Of a DNA stretch of 64,000 bases, positions 55,603-63,518 are shown piece after piece (within the stretch, counting starts at the first letter, position 1; each line of letters starts with the position of its first letter). The notes under the pieces were generated by a model. It had not been told where the DNA came from. It ran no database searches and saw only the letters and a program-made list of their open reading frames with translations. The DNA is from Microbacterium trichothecenolyticum. Lineage in GTDB: Bacteria; Actinomycetota; Actinomycetes; Actinomycetales; Microbacteriaceae. A program made the position numbers and the translations under genes. Where the stretch lies: positions 62,001 through 126,000 of the forward strand of contig NZ_JYJA01000032.1 in assembly GCF_000956465.1 (NCBI RefSeq), in the 5' to 3' direction.

Positions 55603-56682
55603 TCAGGCCTCCGTCTGGCGCGTGCGCGGGTCGAGGAACGCATAGGCGACGTCCGCGAGGAGGTTCGCCAGGAGCACGGAGATCGTGATCACGAGGAACA
55701 CCCCCTGCATGAGGGCGTAGTCCTTGGCGTTGGTGGCATCGAGCAGCAGCTTGCCGACACCGGGATAGCTGAACACCACCTCCATCACGATCGTGCCGCC
55801 GACGATGAAGCCGAGGGCCAGCGCGAAGCTCTGGATCTGCGGGAGAACGGCGTTGCGCGCGGCGTAGCGCCAGAGCACCCGGTCGTTCGGCATGCCCTTG
55901 GCCTGCGCGACGGTGACGTAGTCCTCGTCGAGCACCGTGAGCATCATGTTGCGCATGCCCAGCATCCAGCCGCCGAGCGAGGCGATGACGATCGTCGCCG
56001 CAGGAAGGAAGCCGTGGTGGATTACGTCGCCGACGAACTCCCACGACCACTCCGGCGCCACGCCGACGCCGTACGCCTTGCCGATGGGGAACCATCCGAG
56101 CGCGACCGAGAAGATCGAGATCGCCAGCAGACCCAGCCAGAAGTAGGGGATGGTGCTGAAGAAGGTGGTGATCGGGATCAGGACGTCGAGCCGGCTGCCG
56201 CGGCGCCAGCCGACGATCGCGCCGCCGATGGTGCCGACCGCGAACGCGATGAGCGTCGCGAAGCCGACGAGGGCGACGGTCCAGATCAGGGACTGGCCGA
56301 CCACCTCGGTCACCGGTCGCATGCCGTGCAGCAGGGAGATGCCGAGGTCACCGCGCAAGAGGTGTGCCCAGTAGTCGACGTATTGCTGCCAGAGGGAGGC
56401 GTCGGTGTCGAGTCCGAGCAGGGCGCGAAGGGCGTCCGCCGCCTCGGGCGTGACGTTGCGGTTGCGGGCGAGGTACGCGGTCACCGCGTCGCCCTTCATC
56501 AGGCGCGGCAGGAAGAAGTTGATCGTGATCGCCGCCCAGAGCGTGAACAGATAGAACAGGGCGCGGTTGCCGAGGAACCGCCAGGGGATGCGCGCGCGGC
56601 CCTTGACGGCGCCGGTCGCGCTCGTTCCCGCCTCGATCGCGTCGAAGTCCGGGGCCGGGAGCTGGGGGGCGATGGCGCTCAC
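55603..56682 (-). CDS. ABC transporter permease (DppB/OppB type)
   Basis: 359 residues, starting with GTG. An N-terminal extension (MSAIAPQLPAPDFDAIEAGTS) precedes RFLGNRALFYLFTLWAAITINFFLPRLMKGD; LLRGDLGISLLHGMRPVTEVVGQSLIWTV is the family's periplasmic block; the EAA loop reads DEDYVTVAQAKGMPNDRVLWRYAARNAVLPQI. First permease of the pair. Its GTG overlaps the upstream ATPase stop, and it is 2 nt from the next permease. Confidence 0.92.
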   Translation of the reverse strand: MSAIAPQLPAPDFDAIEAGTSATGAVKGRARIPWRFLGNRALFYLFTLWAAITINFFLPRLMKGDAVTAYLARNRNVTPEAADALRALLGLDTDASLWQQYVDYWAHLLRGDLGISLLHGMRPVTEVVGQSLIWTVALVGFATLIAFAVGTIGGAIVGWRRGSRLDVLIPITTFFSTIPYFWLGLLAISIFSVALGWFPIGKAYGVGVAPEWSWEFVGDVIHHGFLPAATIVIASLGGWMLGMRNMMLTVLDEDYVTVAQAKGMPNDRVLWRYAARNAVLPQIQSFALALGFIVGGTIVMEVVFSYPGVGKLLLDATNAKDYALMQGVFLVITISVLLANLLADVAYAFLDPRTRQTEA

Positions 56683-57484
56683 TTCTCACCTCCGAGGATG
56701 CCGGCTGCGTGCGCGAAATACGTGTCGGGATCGGGGGACGCCGCGCGCAGCTCTTGGGTATAGGGGTTCTGAGGGTTGAGGATCACGTCGTCGGCGGGAC
56801 CCCGCTCGACGACCCGTCCCTGGTTGAGCACGAGGATCTCGTCGCTGAAATGGCGAGCCGTGGCGAGGTCGTGCGTGATGTAGAGCACGCCCAGACCGTG
56901 TTCACGCTGCAGGTCGGCGAGCAGGTTCAGGACCCCGAGGCGGATCGACACGTCGAGCATCGAGACCGGCTCGTCGGCCACGAGCAGCTTCGGGCGCGAT
57001 GCCAGGGCGCGCGCGATCGCGACGCGCTGACGCTGGCCGCCGGACAGCTCGTGCGGCCGGCGGTCGATGACGGCGTCGGCATCGAGCCGGACGCGGCCGA
57101 GGAGACGACGGACCTCGTCGTCCAGCTGGTCCTTCGGCACGACCTTGTCGAGCTCGAGCGGCCGCTGGATGGCGTACCGGATGGTGTGGTACGGGTTCAG
57201 CGACGCGAACGGATCCTGGAAGACCATGCGCAGCTGCTGACGGTAGGCGCGAAGGCCCTTGCCGCGACGGGGGATCGGCGCTCCGTCGAGGCGCACCTCG
57301 CCGCTGGTGGGCGACTCGAGCTGGGTGAGGATCTTGGCGATGGTCGACTTGCCGCTGCCGGACTGGCCGACGAGGCCGATGGTCTGGCCGGAGCGGAGCG
57401 TGAAGCTCACGTCGTCGAGGGCCTTCATCTGGCCGGCACCGCGCACGGAGTACACCTTGGTGACGGCGTCGAATTCGAGGACGG

Positions 57485-57488
<4 letters not shown>
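56679..57488 (-). CDS. ABC transporter ATP-binding protein (DppF/OppF type)
   Basis: 269 residues. Walker A GQSGSGKST, Q-loop MVFQDPFASLNPYHTI (the typical OppF DPxxSLNP), signature LSGGQRQRVAIARA, Walker B LLVADEPVSMLDVS, H-loop YITHDLATARHF. The C-terminal QNPYTQELRAASPDPDTYF is OppF-like but lacks the oligopeptide-binding Cys-rich segment of iron-sulfur-containing members. It partners the upstream ATPase with a 4-nt overlap. Confidence 0.93.
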
Positions 57489-58309
<821 letters not shown>

Positions 58310-58343
58310 CGGTGCTGGCTCGCTTTCGTGTGGGTGACGTGCG

Positions 58344-58375
58344 GGCGGGGCGGATGCGTGCGCATCCGCCCCGCC
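58344..58375 (-). other. hairpin between binding-protein and ATPase genes
   Basis: GGCGGGGCGGATGCG and CGCATCCGCCCCGCC form a 15-bp stem with a minimal loop. Placed just after the binding-protein stop, it may act as an attenuator or as a 3'-end stabiliser that lets the binding protein be made in excess over the membrane genes. Confidence 0.7.
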
Positions 58376-58383
58376 GCGGTGTG

Positions 58384-60036
58384 TCATTCGGCGGGCTGCA
58401 GCTTGGTCAGGATCTGCACGATCGCCGGCTGCGTCGGGTCCGCCGAGGCGTACTGGTCGTCCGCAGACGGCCATCCGACGTAGTTGCGGGTGTTGAACTC
58501 GCCCAGCAGCGGGTGCGCACCCAGCGGGATGACGGGAACGTTCTCGACGAACGCCTTCTCGATCACCGCGATGGCGGCGTCACGGTCGGCGTCGGACGAC
58601 GCGTTCGCGTAGGTGTTCAGCGCCGCGGTGACCTCGGGGTCGTCGAAGCGTCCGAAGTTGAAGGCCGCCTTGCCGTCGACGATCCACTTCGGATCCATCG
58701 CCGACGTGTACAGGCCGTACGCGTTGCCGGTGTCTTCGAGCCAGTGGATGATCGCCTGGAACGTGCCCTCCTGGCGCGCGGCATCCCAGCCGCCCCAGTC
58801 CGGCTGGTCGACCTTGACCTCGATGCCGAGGCCCTCCTTGAGCTCCTCGGCGAGGAGCGCCTGCTCGGTGTTCCAGTCGCTCCAGCCCGCGGGCACCGAG
58901 ATCGAGAACGTGACGTCCTCGCCGTCGGGGTCGACGAGGGTCTCGCCGTCCCACGTGTAGCCGGCGTCGGTCAGGATCTGGCGAGCCTTGTCGATGTCGA
59001 CCTCGTAGTTCTGGCCGGCGTACTCGGGCACGATCTCGTCTTCGAGGAGAGTGCCGAGACCTGTCACGCTCCAGATCGCCTCGCTCGCGCCCTCGCGTGC
59101 GATGTCGACGTAAGCCTGGCGGTCGATCGTCCACGCCAGCGCCTGACGGAGGGCCGGGTCGTTGAACGGCTTGGTCTGCAGGTTCATGAACAGCGTGCCC
59201 GCGCCCGCGGTGGGAGACGCGAGGAACTTGTTGTCGGGATCGGCCGACAGGTAGCTGTCCTCGATCTGCGGGATGAATGCCTGAGCCCAGTCTGCCTCGC
59301 CGGTCGCGAGGGCGGTCGTCAGGGCCGCGTTGTCGCCATACGAGACGTAGTGAAGCTCTGGCACGGCCAGCTCGCCGCCCCAGTAGTCGGGGTTCGCGGC
59401 GAGGGTGACCGACTCGGTCGTCCACGAGTCGAGCACGTACGGGCCGGTGCCGACAGCCTGGCCCTCACCGGTGACGGGGTCGGTGTTCGGGTCCTTGATG
59501 TCCTTCCAGATGTGCTCGGGCACGATCTGGAAGTGGAGCACGCGCGCCTGCTGCGTGTACTTCGAGCTGTTGAAGTCGATGGTGACGGTGTCGCCGTCGA
59601 CCGTGACGCTCTTGAGGTCGAGCGCGTTGGTGTCGTTGAGCTTGCCGTCGAGCACCTGGTTGTACGAGAAGGCGATGTCGTCTGCCGTGAAGTCCTCGCC
59701 GTCGCTCCACTTCACGCCGCTGCGCGCGACGGCGGTGAGTTGCGTGTAGTCGTCGTTCCACTCCACGGACTCCGCGAGCCAGGGTGTGGTCCCCAGGTCG
59801 CCGGTCGGGTTCACGAGGGCGAGCGACTCGAAGATGACCTTGCCGTAGCCGTACTTCGAGGCCGAAGAGTCGCCCAGGTAAGGGTTGTTCGACTCCGTGG
59901 TGATCGCACCGTCGGGCTTCGCGATGGTGAGCGCCGCTCCTGCGGAGTCGGCGTCGCTGCCGCCGCCGCCCGCGCAGCCGGTGAGCACCAGCGCCGCGGC
60001 GACACCGACGGCGGCGAGGGATGTTCTGAGCCTCAT
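58384..60036 (-). CDS. ABC transporter substrate-binding lipoprotein (SBP_bac_5, peptide/oligosaccharide type)
   Basis: 550 residues. Lipoprotein signal MRLRTSLAAVGVAAALVLTG with modified Cys21. Family 5 blocks: NPYLGDSSASKYGYGKVIFESLALVNP, TWKWSDG-like RSGVKWSDGEDFTADDIAFSYNQVLDG, and LRQALAWTIDRQAYVDIAREG. Tryptophan-rich regions (GWSDWNTEQALLAEE, DQPDWGGWDAA) fit sugar binding, as in cellobiose-binding members of this family, but specificity is inferred from the GH3 neighbour. AGGAGAAGCA precedes the ATG. First gene of the operon, under a divergent TetR. Confidence 0.92.
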   Translation of the reverse strand: MRLRTSLAAVGVAAALVLTGCAGGGGSDADSAGAALTIAKPDGAITTESNNPYLGDSSASKYGYGKVIFESLALVNPTGDLGTTPWLAESVEWNDDYTQLTAVARSGVKWSDGEDFTADDIAFSYNQVLDGKLNDTNALDLKSVTVDGDTVTIDFNSSKYTQQARVLHFQIVPEHIWKDIKDPNTDPVTGEGQAVGTGPYVLDSWTTESVTLAANPDYWGGELAVPELHYVSYGDNAALTTALATGEADWAQAFIPQIEDSYLSADPDNKFLASPTAGAGTLFMNLQTKPFNDPALRQALAWTIDRQAYVDIAREGASEAIWSVTGLGTLLEDEIVPEYAGQNYEVDIDKARQILTDAGYTWDGETLVDPDGEDVTFSISVPAGWSDWNTEQALLAEELKEGLGIEVKVDQPDWGGWDAARQEGTFQAIIHWLEDTGNAYGLYTSAMDPKWIVDGKAAFNFGRFDDPEVTAALNTYANASSDADRDAAIAVIEKAFVENVPVIPLGAHPLLGEFNTRNYVGWPSADDQYASADPTQPAIVQILTKLQPAE

Positions 60037-60104
60037 TGCTTCTCCTAGATATGTGCACGACATCGTGTCTCCCAGGGGATGACGACGGCGTCAGGGTGAT
60101 TGCC

Positions 60105-60150
60105 GGATCAACTTACAATCAAGTAAGTAACTTCGCAAGTAAGGTGATCC
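60105..60150. promoter_or_regulatory. TetR operator region upstream of the GH3/ABC operon
   Basis: GGATCAACTTAC (60105-60116) and GTAAGGTGATCC (60139-60150) are near-perfect inverted arms (one mismatch). Inside them ACTTAC-N6-GTAAGT (60111-60128) is a perfect 6-bp palindrome, and AAGTAAG recurs at 60121 and 60137. AT-rich for this genome. Likely binding site(s) of the adjacent TetR protein, about 70-130 nt from either start codon. Confidence 0.75.
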
Positions 60151-60234
60151 GGTGCGTGCGGGCAGGTCGTGCGTAGACTCACAGGCGCGGCGAAGACCCA
60201 TCCGATCCGCCGACGAAGAAGGGGGCGCCGACCG

Positions 60235-60909
60235 ATGACGGCACAGCGTCGGCAGCCGCGTTCGCGGCCCGAGACACTCGCCCGCAGGCGCGACATCCTG
60301 GACGCGGCGGTCGAGATCTTCGGCAGCAAAGGGTTCGCGGGGGGTACGCTCCAGGAGATCGCCGACCAGGTGGGTATGACCCACGCGGGGATCCTGCATC
60401 ACTTCGGCTCGAAGGACCAGCTGCTCATCGAAGTCCTCCAGCACCGCGACGAGACCGACGTGGCCGATTTGGAGGAACAGCACATCCCCGACGGGATGCC
60501 CCTCTTCCGTCACCTCGTTCGCACGGCGTTCGTCAACGAGCATCGTGCGGGGATCGTCCAGGCGTACGCGGTGCTCTCGGCCGAGTCCGTCACGGACGAC
60601 CACCCGGGCCGGGCCTTCTTCGAGAAGCGCTACCGGACGCTGCGCTCGGAGGTCGCCCACGCATTCGAGGTCGTGTGCGCGGAACGCGGCATCACCACAC
60701 CCGACACGATCGCCGACGCGTCGACGAGCATCCTCGCCGTCATGGACGGCCTGCAGGTGCAGTGGCTGCTCGATCCGACCGCCGTGGAGCTCGCGCGTGC
60801 ATCGGAGTTCGCCATCGAGGCGATCGTGACTGCCGTGCTGTCGCCGACCCCGTCACCGCTCGCGGACGGGGCCGACGAACACGCTCAGCCGAGTCGCTCG
60901 AGCGTGTAG
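60235..60909 (+). CDS. TetR-family regulator of the GH3/ABC locus
   Basis: 224 residues. The HTH region ARRRDILDAAVEIFGSKGFAGGTLQEIADQVGMTHAGILHHFGSKDQLL spans about 18-67. The ligand domain is helical (FVNEHRAGIVQAYAVLSAESV; FFEKRYRTLRSEVAHAFEVV). ATG 60235 has GAAGGGGG about 10 nt upstream. It is divergent from the binding-protein gene, with a palindromic operator between. Its last 25 nt overlap the end of serC on the opposite strand. Confidence 0.92.
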   Translation: MTAQRRQPRSRPETLARRRDILDAAVEIFGSKGFAGGTLQEIADQVGMTHAGILHHFGSKDQLLIEVLQHRDETDVADLEEQHIPDGMPLFRHLVRTAFVNEHRAGIVQAYAVLSAESVTDDHPGRAFFEKRYRTLRSEVAHAFEVVCAERGITTPDTIADASTSILAVMDGLQVQWLLDPTAVELARASEFAIEAIVTAVLSPTPSPLADGADEHAQPSRSSV

Positions 60910-62000
60910 TCGATGCAGCGGATGAGCTGACGCACGTCGTCCGGGTCGATCGACACGAACGTCGCGATGCGCAGCTGGTTGCGTCCGAGCTTGCGATACG
61001 GCTCGGTGTCGACGATGCCGTTGGCGCGGAGGCTCTTCGCCACGGCCGCAGCATCCACCGACGCGTCGAAGTCGATCGTGACGACCACGGGGGAGCGGTC
61101 GGCCGCATCGGCGACGAACGGCGTCGCGAACTCGGATGCCTCGGCCCACTCGTACAGCGCCCGCGACGACTCGCGCGTGCGGGCGTCGGCCCACTGCAGG
61201 CCACCGGAGGAGAGGATCCAGTCGAGCTGCTTGTCGAGGAGGAACAGCGTGGCGAGCGCTGGGGTGTTGAGGGTCTGGTTGAGCCGCGAGTTGTCGAGCG
61301 CGTTCTTGAGGCTCAGGAACTCGGGGATGTAACGGCCCGACGCCGCGATGCGCTCGATGCGCTCGATCGCAGCCGGCGACACCAGCGCGAACCACAGGCC
61401 GCCGTCCGAGCCGAGGTTCTTCTGGGGGGCGAAGTAGTAGACGTCGGCCTGGTGCACCGAGAAGTCGATGCCGCCTGCCGCGCTCGTCGCGTCGATGACG
61501 GTGAGCGCGCCCTCGTCGCCGTTCACACGCGTGATCGGGGTCGACACGCCGGTCGAGGTCTCGTTGTGCGGCCAGGCGTAGACGTCGACGCCCTCGACCG
61601 CCTCGGCGACGGTGCTGGTGCCCGGGTCCGCCTTGCGGACGTCGGGTGCTTCGAGCCATGGTGTCTTCGCCGCGGCGGCGAACTTGCCGCCGAACTCGCC
61701 GAACACGAGGTTCTGGCTGCGCTTCTCGATCAGGCCGAAGGCGGCGGCATCCCAGAAGGCGGTCGATCCGCCGTTGCCCAGGATCACTTCGTAGCCGTGC
61801 GGAAGCCGGAACAGCTGGCTCAGCTCCGCCCGCACCTGGCCGACCAGATCCTTGACGGGCGCCTGCCGGTGCGACGTGCCCAGGAGTGCCGACCCGGGGC
61901 CCGCGAGCGCCTGGAGGTGCGCGGGCGCGATCTTCGACGGGCCGCAGCCGAACCGTCCGTCGGCGGGCAGGATCTCACGGGGCAGGAGGACGTGGGCCAT
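60885..62000 (-). CDS. serC: phosphoserine aminotransferase
   Basis: 371 residues. The pyridoxal-phosphate lysine is Lys194 in YYFAPQKNLGSDGGLW; FGCGPSKIAPAHLQALAG and LLGTSHRQAPVKDLV form the substrate site; ILGNGGSTAFWDAA binds the cofactor phosphate. It makes phosphoserine from 3-phosphohydroxypyruvate with glutamate, for serine biosynthesis. The length and mycobacterial-type blocks fit the actinobacterial SerC group. The 432-nt upstream gap holds two palindromic repeats. Confidence 0.95.
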   Translation of the reverse strand: MAHVLLPREILPADGRFGCGPSKIAPAHLQALAGPGSALLGTSHRQAPVKDLVGQVRAELSQLFRLPHGYEVILGNGGSTAFWDAAAFGLIEKRSQNLVFGEFGGKFAAAAKTPWLEAPDVRKADPGTSTVAEAVEGVDVYAWPHNETSTGVSTPITRVNGDEGALTVIDATSAAGGIDFSVHQADVYYFAPQKNLGSDGGLWFALVSPAAIERIERIAASGRYIPEFLSLKNALDNSRLNQTLNTPALATLFLLDKQLDWILSSGGLQWADARTRESSRALYEWAEASEFATPFVADAADRSPVVVTIDFDASVDAAAVAKSLRANGIVDTEPYRKLGRNQLRIATFVSIDPDDVRQLIRCIDYTLERLG

Positions 62001-62073
62001 GCGTCGATTCTAGAGATGCGCGCACCGCCGCCCCGCCCGCGTGACAGGTCGTGACGCTCGGGCCCGCTCAGGT

Positions 62074-62166
62074 CGCAGCATCCGTCCTCCTCTTCGACAG
62101 GTCAACCGGGCTTCCACAGGGAGACGGCGCGACCTCGGCTCATGCAGAACCCCGGTTGACCTGTCG
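62074..62166. repeat. nested palindromic repeat, copy A
   Basis: A 16-bp perfect inverted repeat (CGACAGGTCAACCGGG at 62095-62110 and its complement at 62151-62166) encloses a 40-nt spacer. The left flank carries CGCAGCATCCGTCC (62074-62087) as in copies B and C, but no matching outer right arm follows, so A looks truncated on the right. Confidence 0.9.
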
Positions 62167-62240
62167 AGCCGGGTGACCACGGCGAGATCAGACGTGGGGC
62201 GTGCGGCTACAGCTGCTGACAACCCTGCTGCGGGGGCGCT

Positions 62241-62365
62241 GCGCAGCATCCGTCCGCTACGACAGGTCAACCGGGCGTGCGCAGGATGCGATCCGGGGAT
62301 CGGCTCGTGCAGAACCCCGGTTGACCTGTCGGCCTCCTTCACAGGGGAGGGGACGGATGCTGCGC
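62241..62365. repeat. nested palindromic repeat, copy B (most complete)
   Basis: Outer perfect 15-bp arms GCGCAGCATCCGTCC (62241-62255) and complement (62351-62365). Inner perfect 16-bp arms at 62260-62275 and 62316-62331 identical to copy A, with a 40-nt spacer. The first half of this spacer differs from A and C, but its last 16 nt (TCGGCTC then TGCAGAAC) match them with one change. Confidence 0.9.
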
Positions 62366-62432
62366 ACGCGAGTTGTTCTGATCGTGCCCAGTACGGCGGT
62401 GTGGGGCGTGGCGGAGCCGTGAGCATGCAGGG

Positions 62433-63266
62433 ATGGCGGATCTCATGGTGGAGCTGCACGCACGTGGCGGCGTCGCGCTCAGAGCGGCGCTCATGAAGGC
62501 AGGGGTCAGCGGCTACACGATCGAGTGCGCGATGGCCGCGGGCCTCGTGACCAGGCCGCGGCGGGGATGGGTGGCAGTTCCGGATGCTGATCCCCACCTC
62601 ATGGCGGCGGCGCGGGCGGGCGTGGTGCTCACGTGCATCACGCGGGCCAAGCGCTTAGGGCTGTGGGTCCTCGCCGAGGACGGCCCGCACGTCGGTGCGC
62701 CACCGAGCGCGTCGAGGCTGAAGCTGCAGAACCAGAAGGCGACCGTGCACTGGGCTCGGCCGCTCGAGCCGCGCGCGCCGGGAACGCTGGAGGACAGCAT
62801 CCTGAACACGCTGCTGCTTGTCGCGCGGTGTCAGCCGCATGAGAGCGCGCTCGCCGTGTGGGAGTCCGCGCTCAACCTTCAACTCGTCGACAAGGCCGAA
62901 CTCGCCCGCCTGCCTTTGGCGGAATCCGTTCGAGGACTCCTCGAGGAGGCGACCCCCTTCGCGGACTCGGGGCTGGAGACGATCTTCCGCACGCGGCTGC
63001 GTTGGCTCCGGCTTCCTCTCCGATCGCAGATCTGGATTCACGGGCATCGGGCGGACTTCCTCATCGGCGACCGGCTGGTCGTGCAGATCGACGGTGGGCA
63101 CCACGTCGGGTTGCAGCGCGCCGAGGACGTCGCCCACGACGCGGCGCTCATGCTGCTCGGTCACCACGTCATCCGGGTGACCTACGTGCAGGTGATCGAG
63201 CGCTGGCACGAAGTGCAGGACCTGATCATGCGCGCGGTCGCGCAAGGCTTGCACCGGGCTTCCTGA
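62433..63266 (+). CDS. AbiEi-like winged-helix plus DUF559/Vsr-type nuclease-domain protein
   Basis: 277 residues. The N-terminal 80 residues (GGVALRAALMKAGVSGYTIECAMAAGLVTRPRRGWVAVPDAD) resemble the wHTH of AbiEi-type antitoxins. The C-terminal 100 residues look like a DUF559/very-short-patch-repair PD-(D/E)XK fold: Glu182, Asp208 in HRADFLIGD, then VVQIDGGHH with Gln218 and Asp220 at the last two metal positions, and a final VIRVTYVQV strand. Gln in place of Glu at 218 is common in this fold. Function unknown; no toxin partner is adjacent. ATG 62433 is weakly supported (62445 is an alternative). Palindromic repeats lie on both sides. Confidence 0.7.
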   Translation: MADLMVELHARGGVALRAALMKAGVSGYTIECAMAAGLVTRPRRGWVAVPDADPHLMAAARAGVVLTCITRAKRLGLWVLAEDGPHVGAPPSASRLKLQNQKATVHWARPLEPRAPGTLEDSILNTLLLVARCQPHESALAVWESALNLQLVDKAELARLPLAESVRGLLEEATPFADSGLETIFRTRLRWLRLPLRSQIWIHGHRADFLIGDRLVVQIDGGHHVGLQRAEDVAHDAALMLLGHHVIRVTYVQVIERWHEVQDLIMRAVAQGLHRAS

Positions 63267-63289
63267 CGCTGTGCAGGGAGATCGTGTGA

Positions 63290-63418
63290 CAGCATCCGCC
63301 CCTCCTCCGACCGGTCAACCGGGCTTCCACAGGGCGAGGGCGCGACCTCGGCTCATGCAGAACCCCGGTTGACCTGTCGAGCTGCTTCGCAGCGGGGAAG
63401 GGGAGCGGACGGATGCTG
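63290..63418. repeat. nested palindromic repeat, copy C
   Basis: Outer 9-bp arms CAGCATCCG (63290-63298) and CGGATGCTG (63410-63418). Inner 16-nt arms at 63308-63323 (one C-for-A change) and 63364-63379 enclose a 40-nt spacer that differs from copy A at two positions only. Same orientation as A and B, 24 nt after the DUF559-like stop codon. Confidence 0.9.
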
Positions 63419-63471
63419 CCGCCCCAGGTCGTGCGGCGGACGCCGGCCCGGCAGGCCTCGGCGTCGGAAGC

Positions 63472-63490
63472 AGAGGATAGGCTGTCCTCA
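63472..63490 (+). promoter_or_regulatory. DtxR/IdeR-box-like palindrome upstream of dtxR
   Basis: AGAGGATAGGCTGTCCTCA matches the iron box TTAGGTTAGGCTAACCTAA at 13 of 19 positions, keeping the AGG..TAGGCT..CCT core. It covers a TAGGCT -10-like hexamer, 29 nt before the ATG, so it suits autorepression. A second inverted repeat, TGTCCTCAG/CTGAGGACA (63483-63513), includes the ribosome site. Confidence 0.6.
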
Positions 63491-63518
63491 GCCCCTTGAG
63501 CCCCCTGAGGACACCGCG

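Larger units (their letters stand above)
62001..62432. other. 432-nt intergenic region with two nested palindromic repeats
   Basis: Between divergent serC and the DUF559-like gene. It contains repeat copies A and B, detailed separately. Outside them I see no other gene or RNA, only GC-rich spacer; neither gene's promoter is clear. Confidence 0.8.

Noticed and set aside
60885-60909. tetR/serC 3' overlap as an antisense regulatory device
   Set aside because: A 25-nt convergent overlap is common in compact genomes and has no special structure.
62074-63418. Possible CRISPR array from the repeated GACAGGTCAACCGGG words
   Set aside because: Only three units, unequal spacing, a gene between them, and inverted-repeat architecture with conserved rather than unique spacers; no cas genes.
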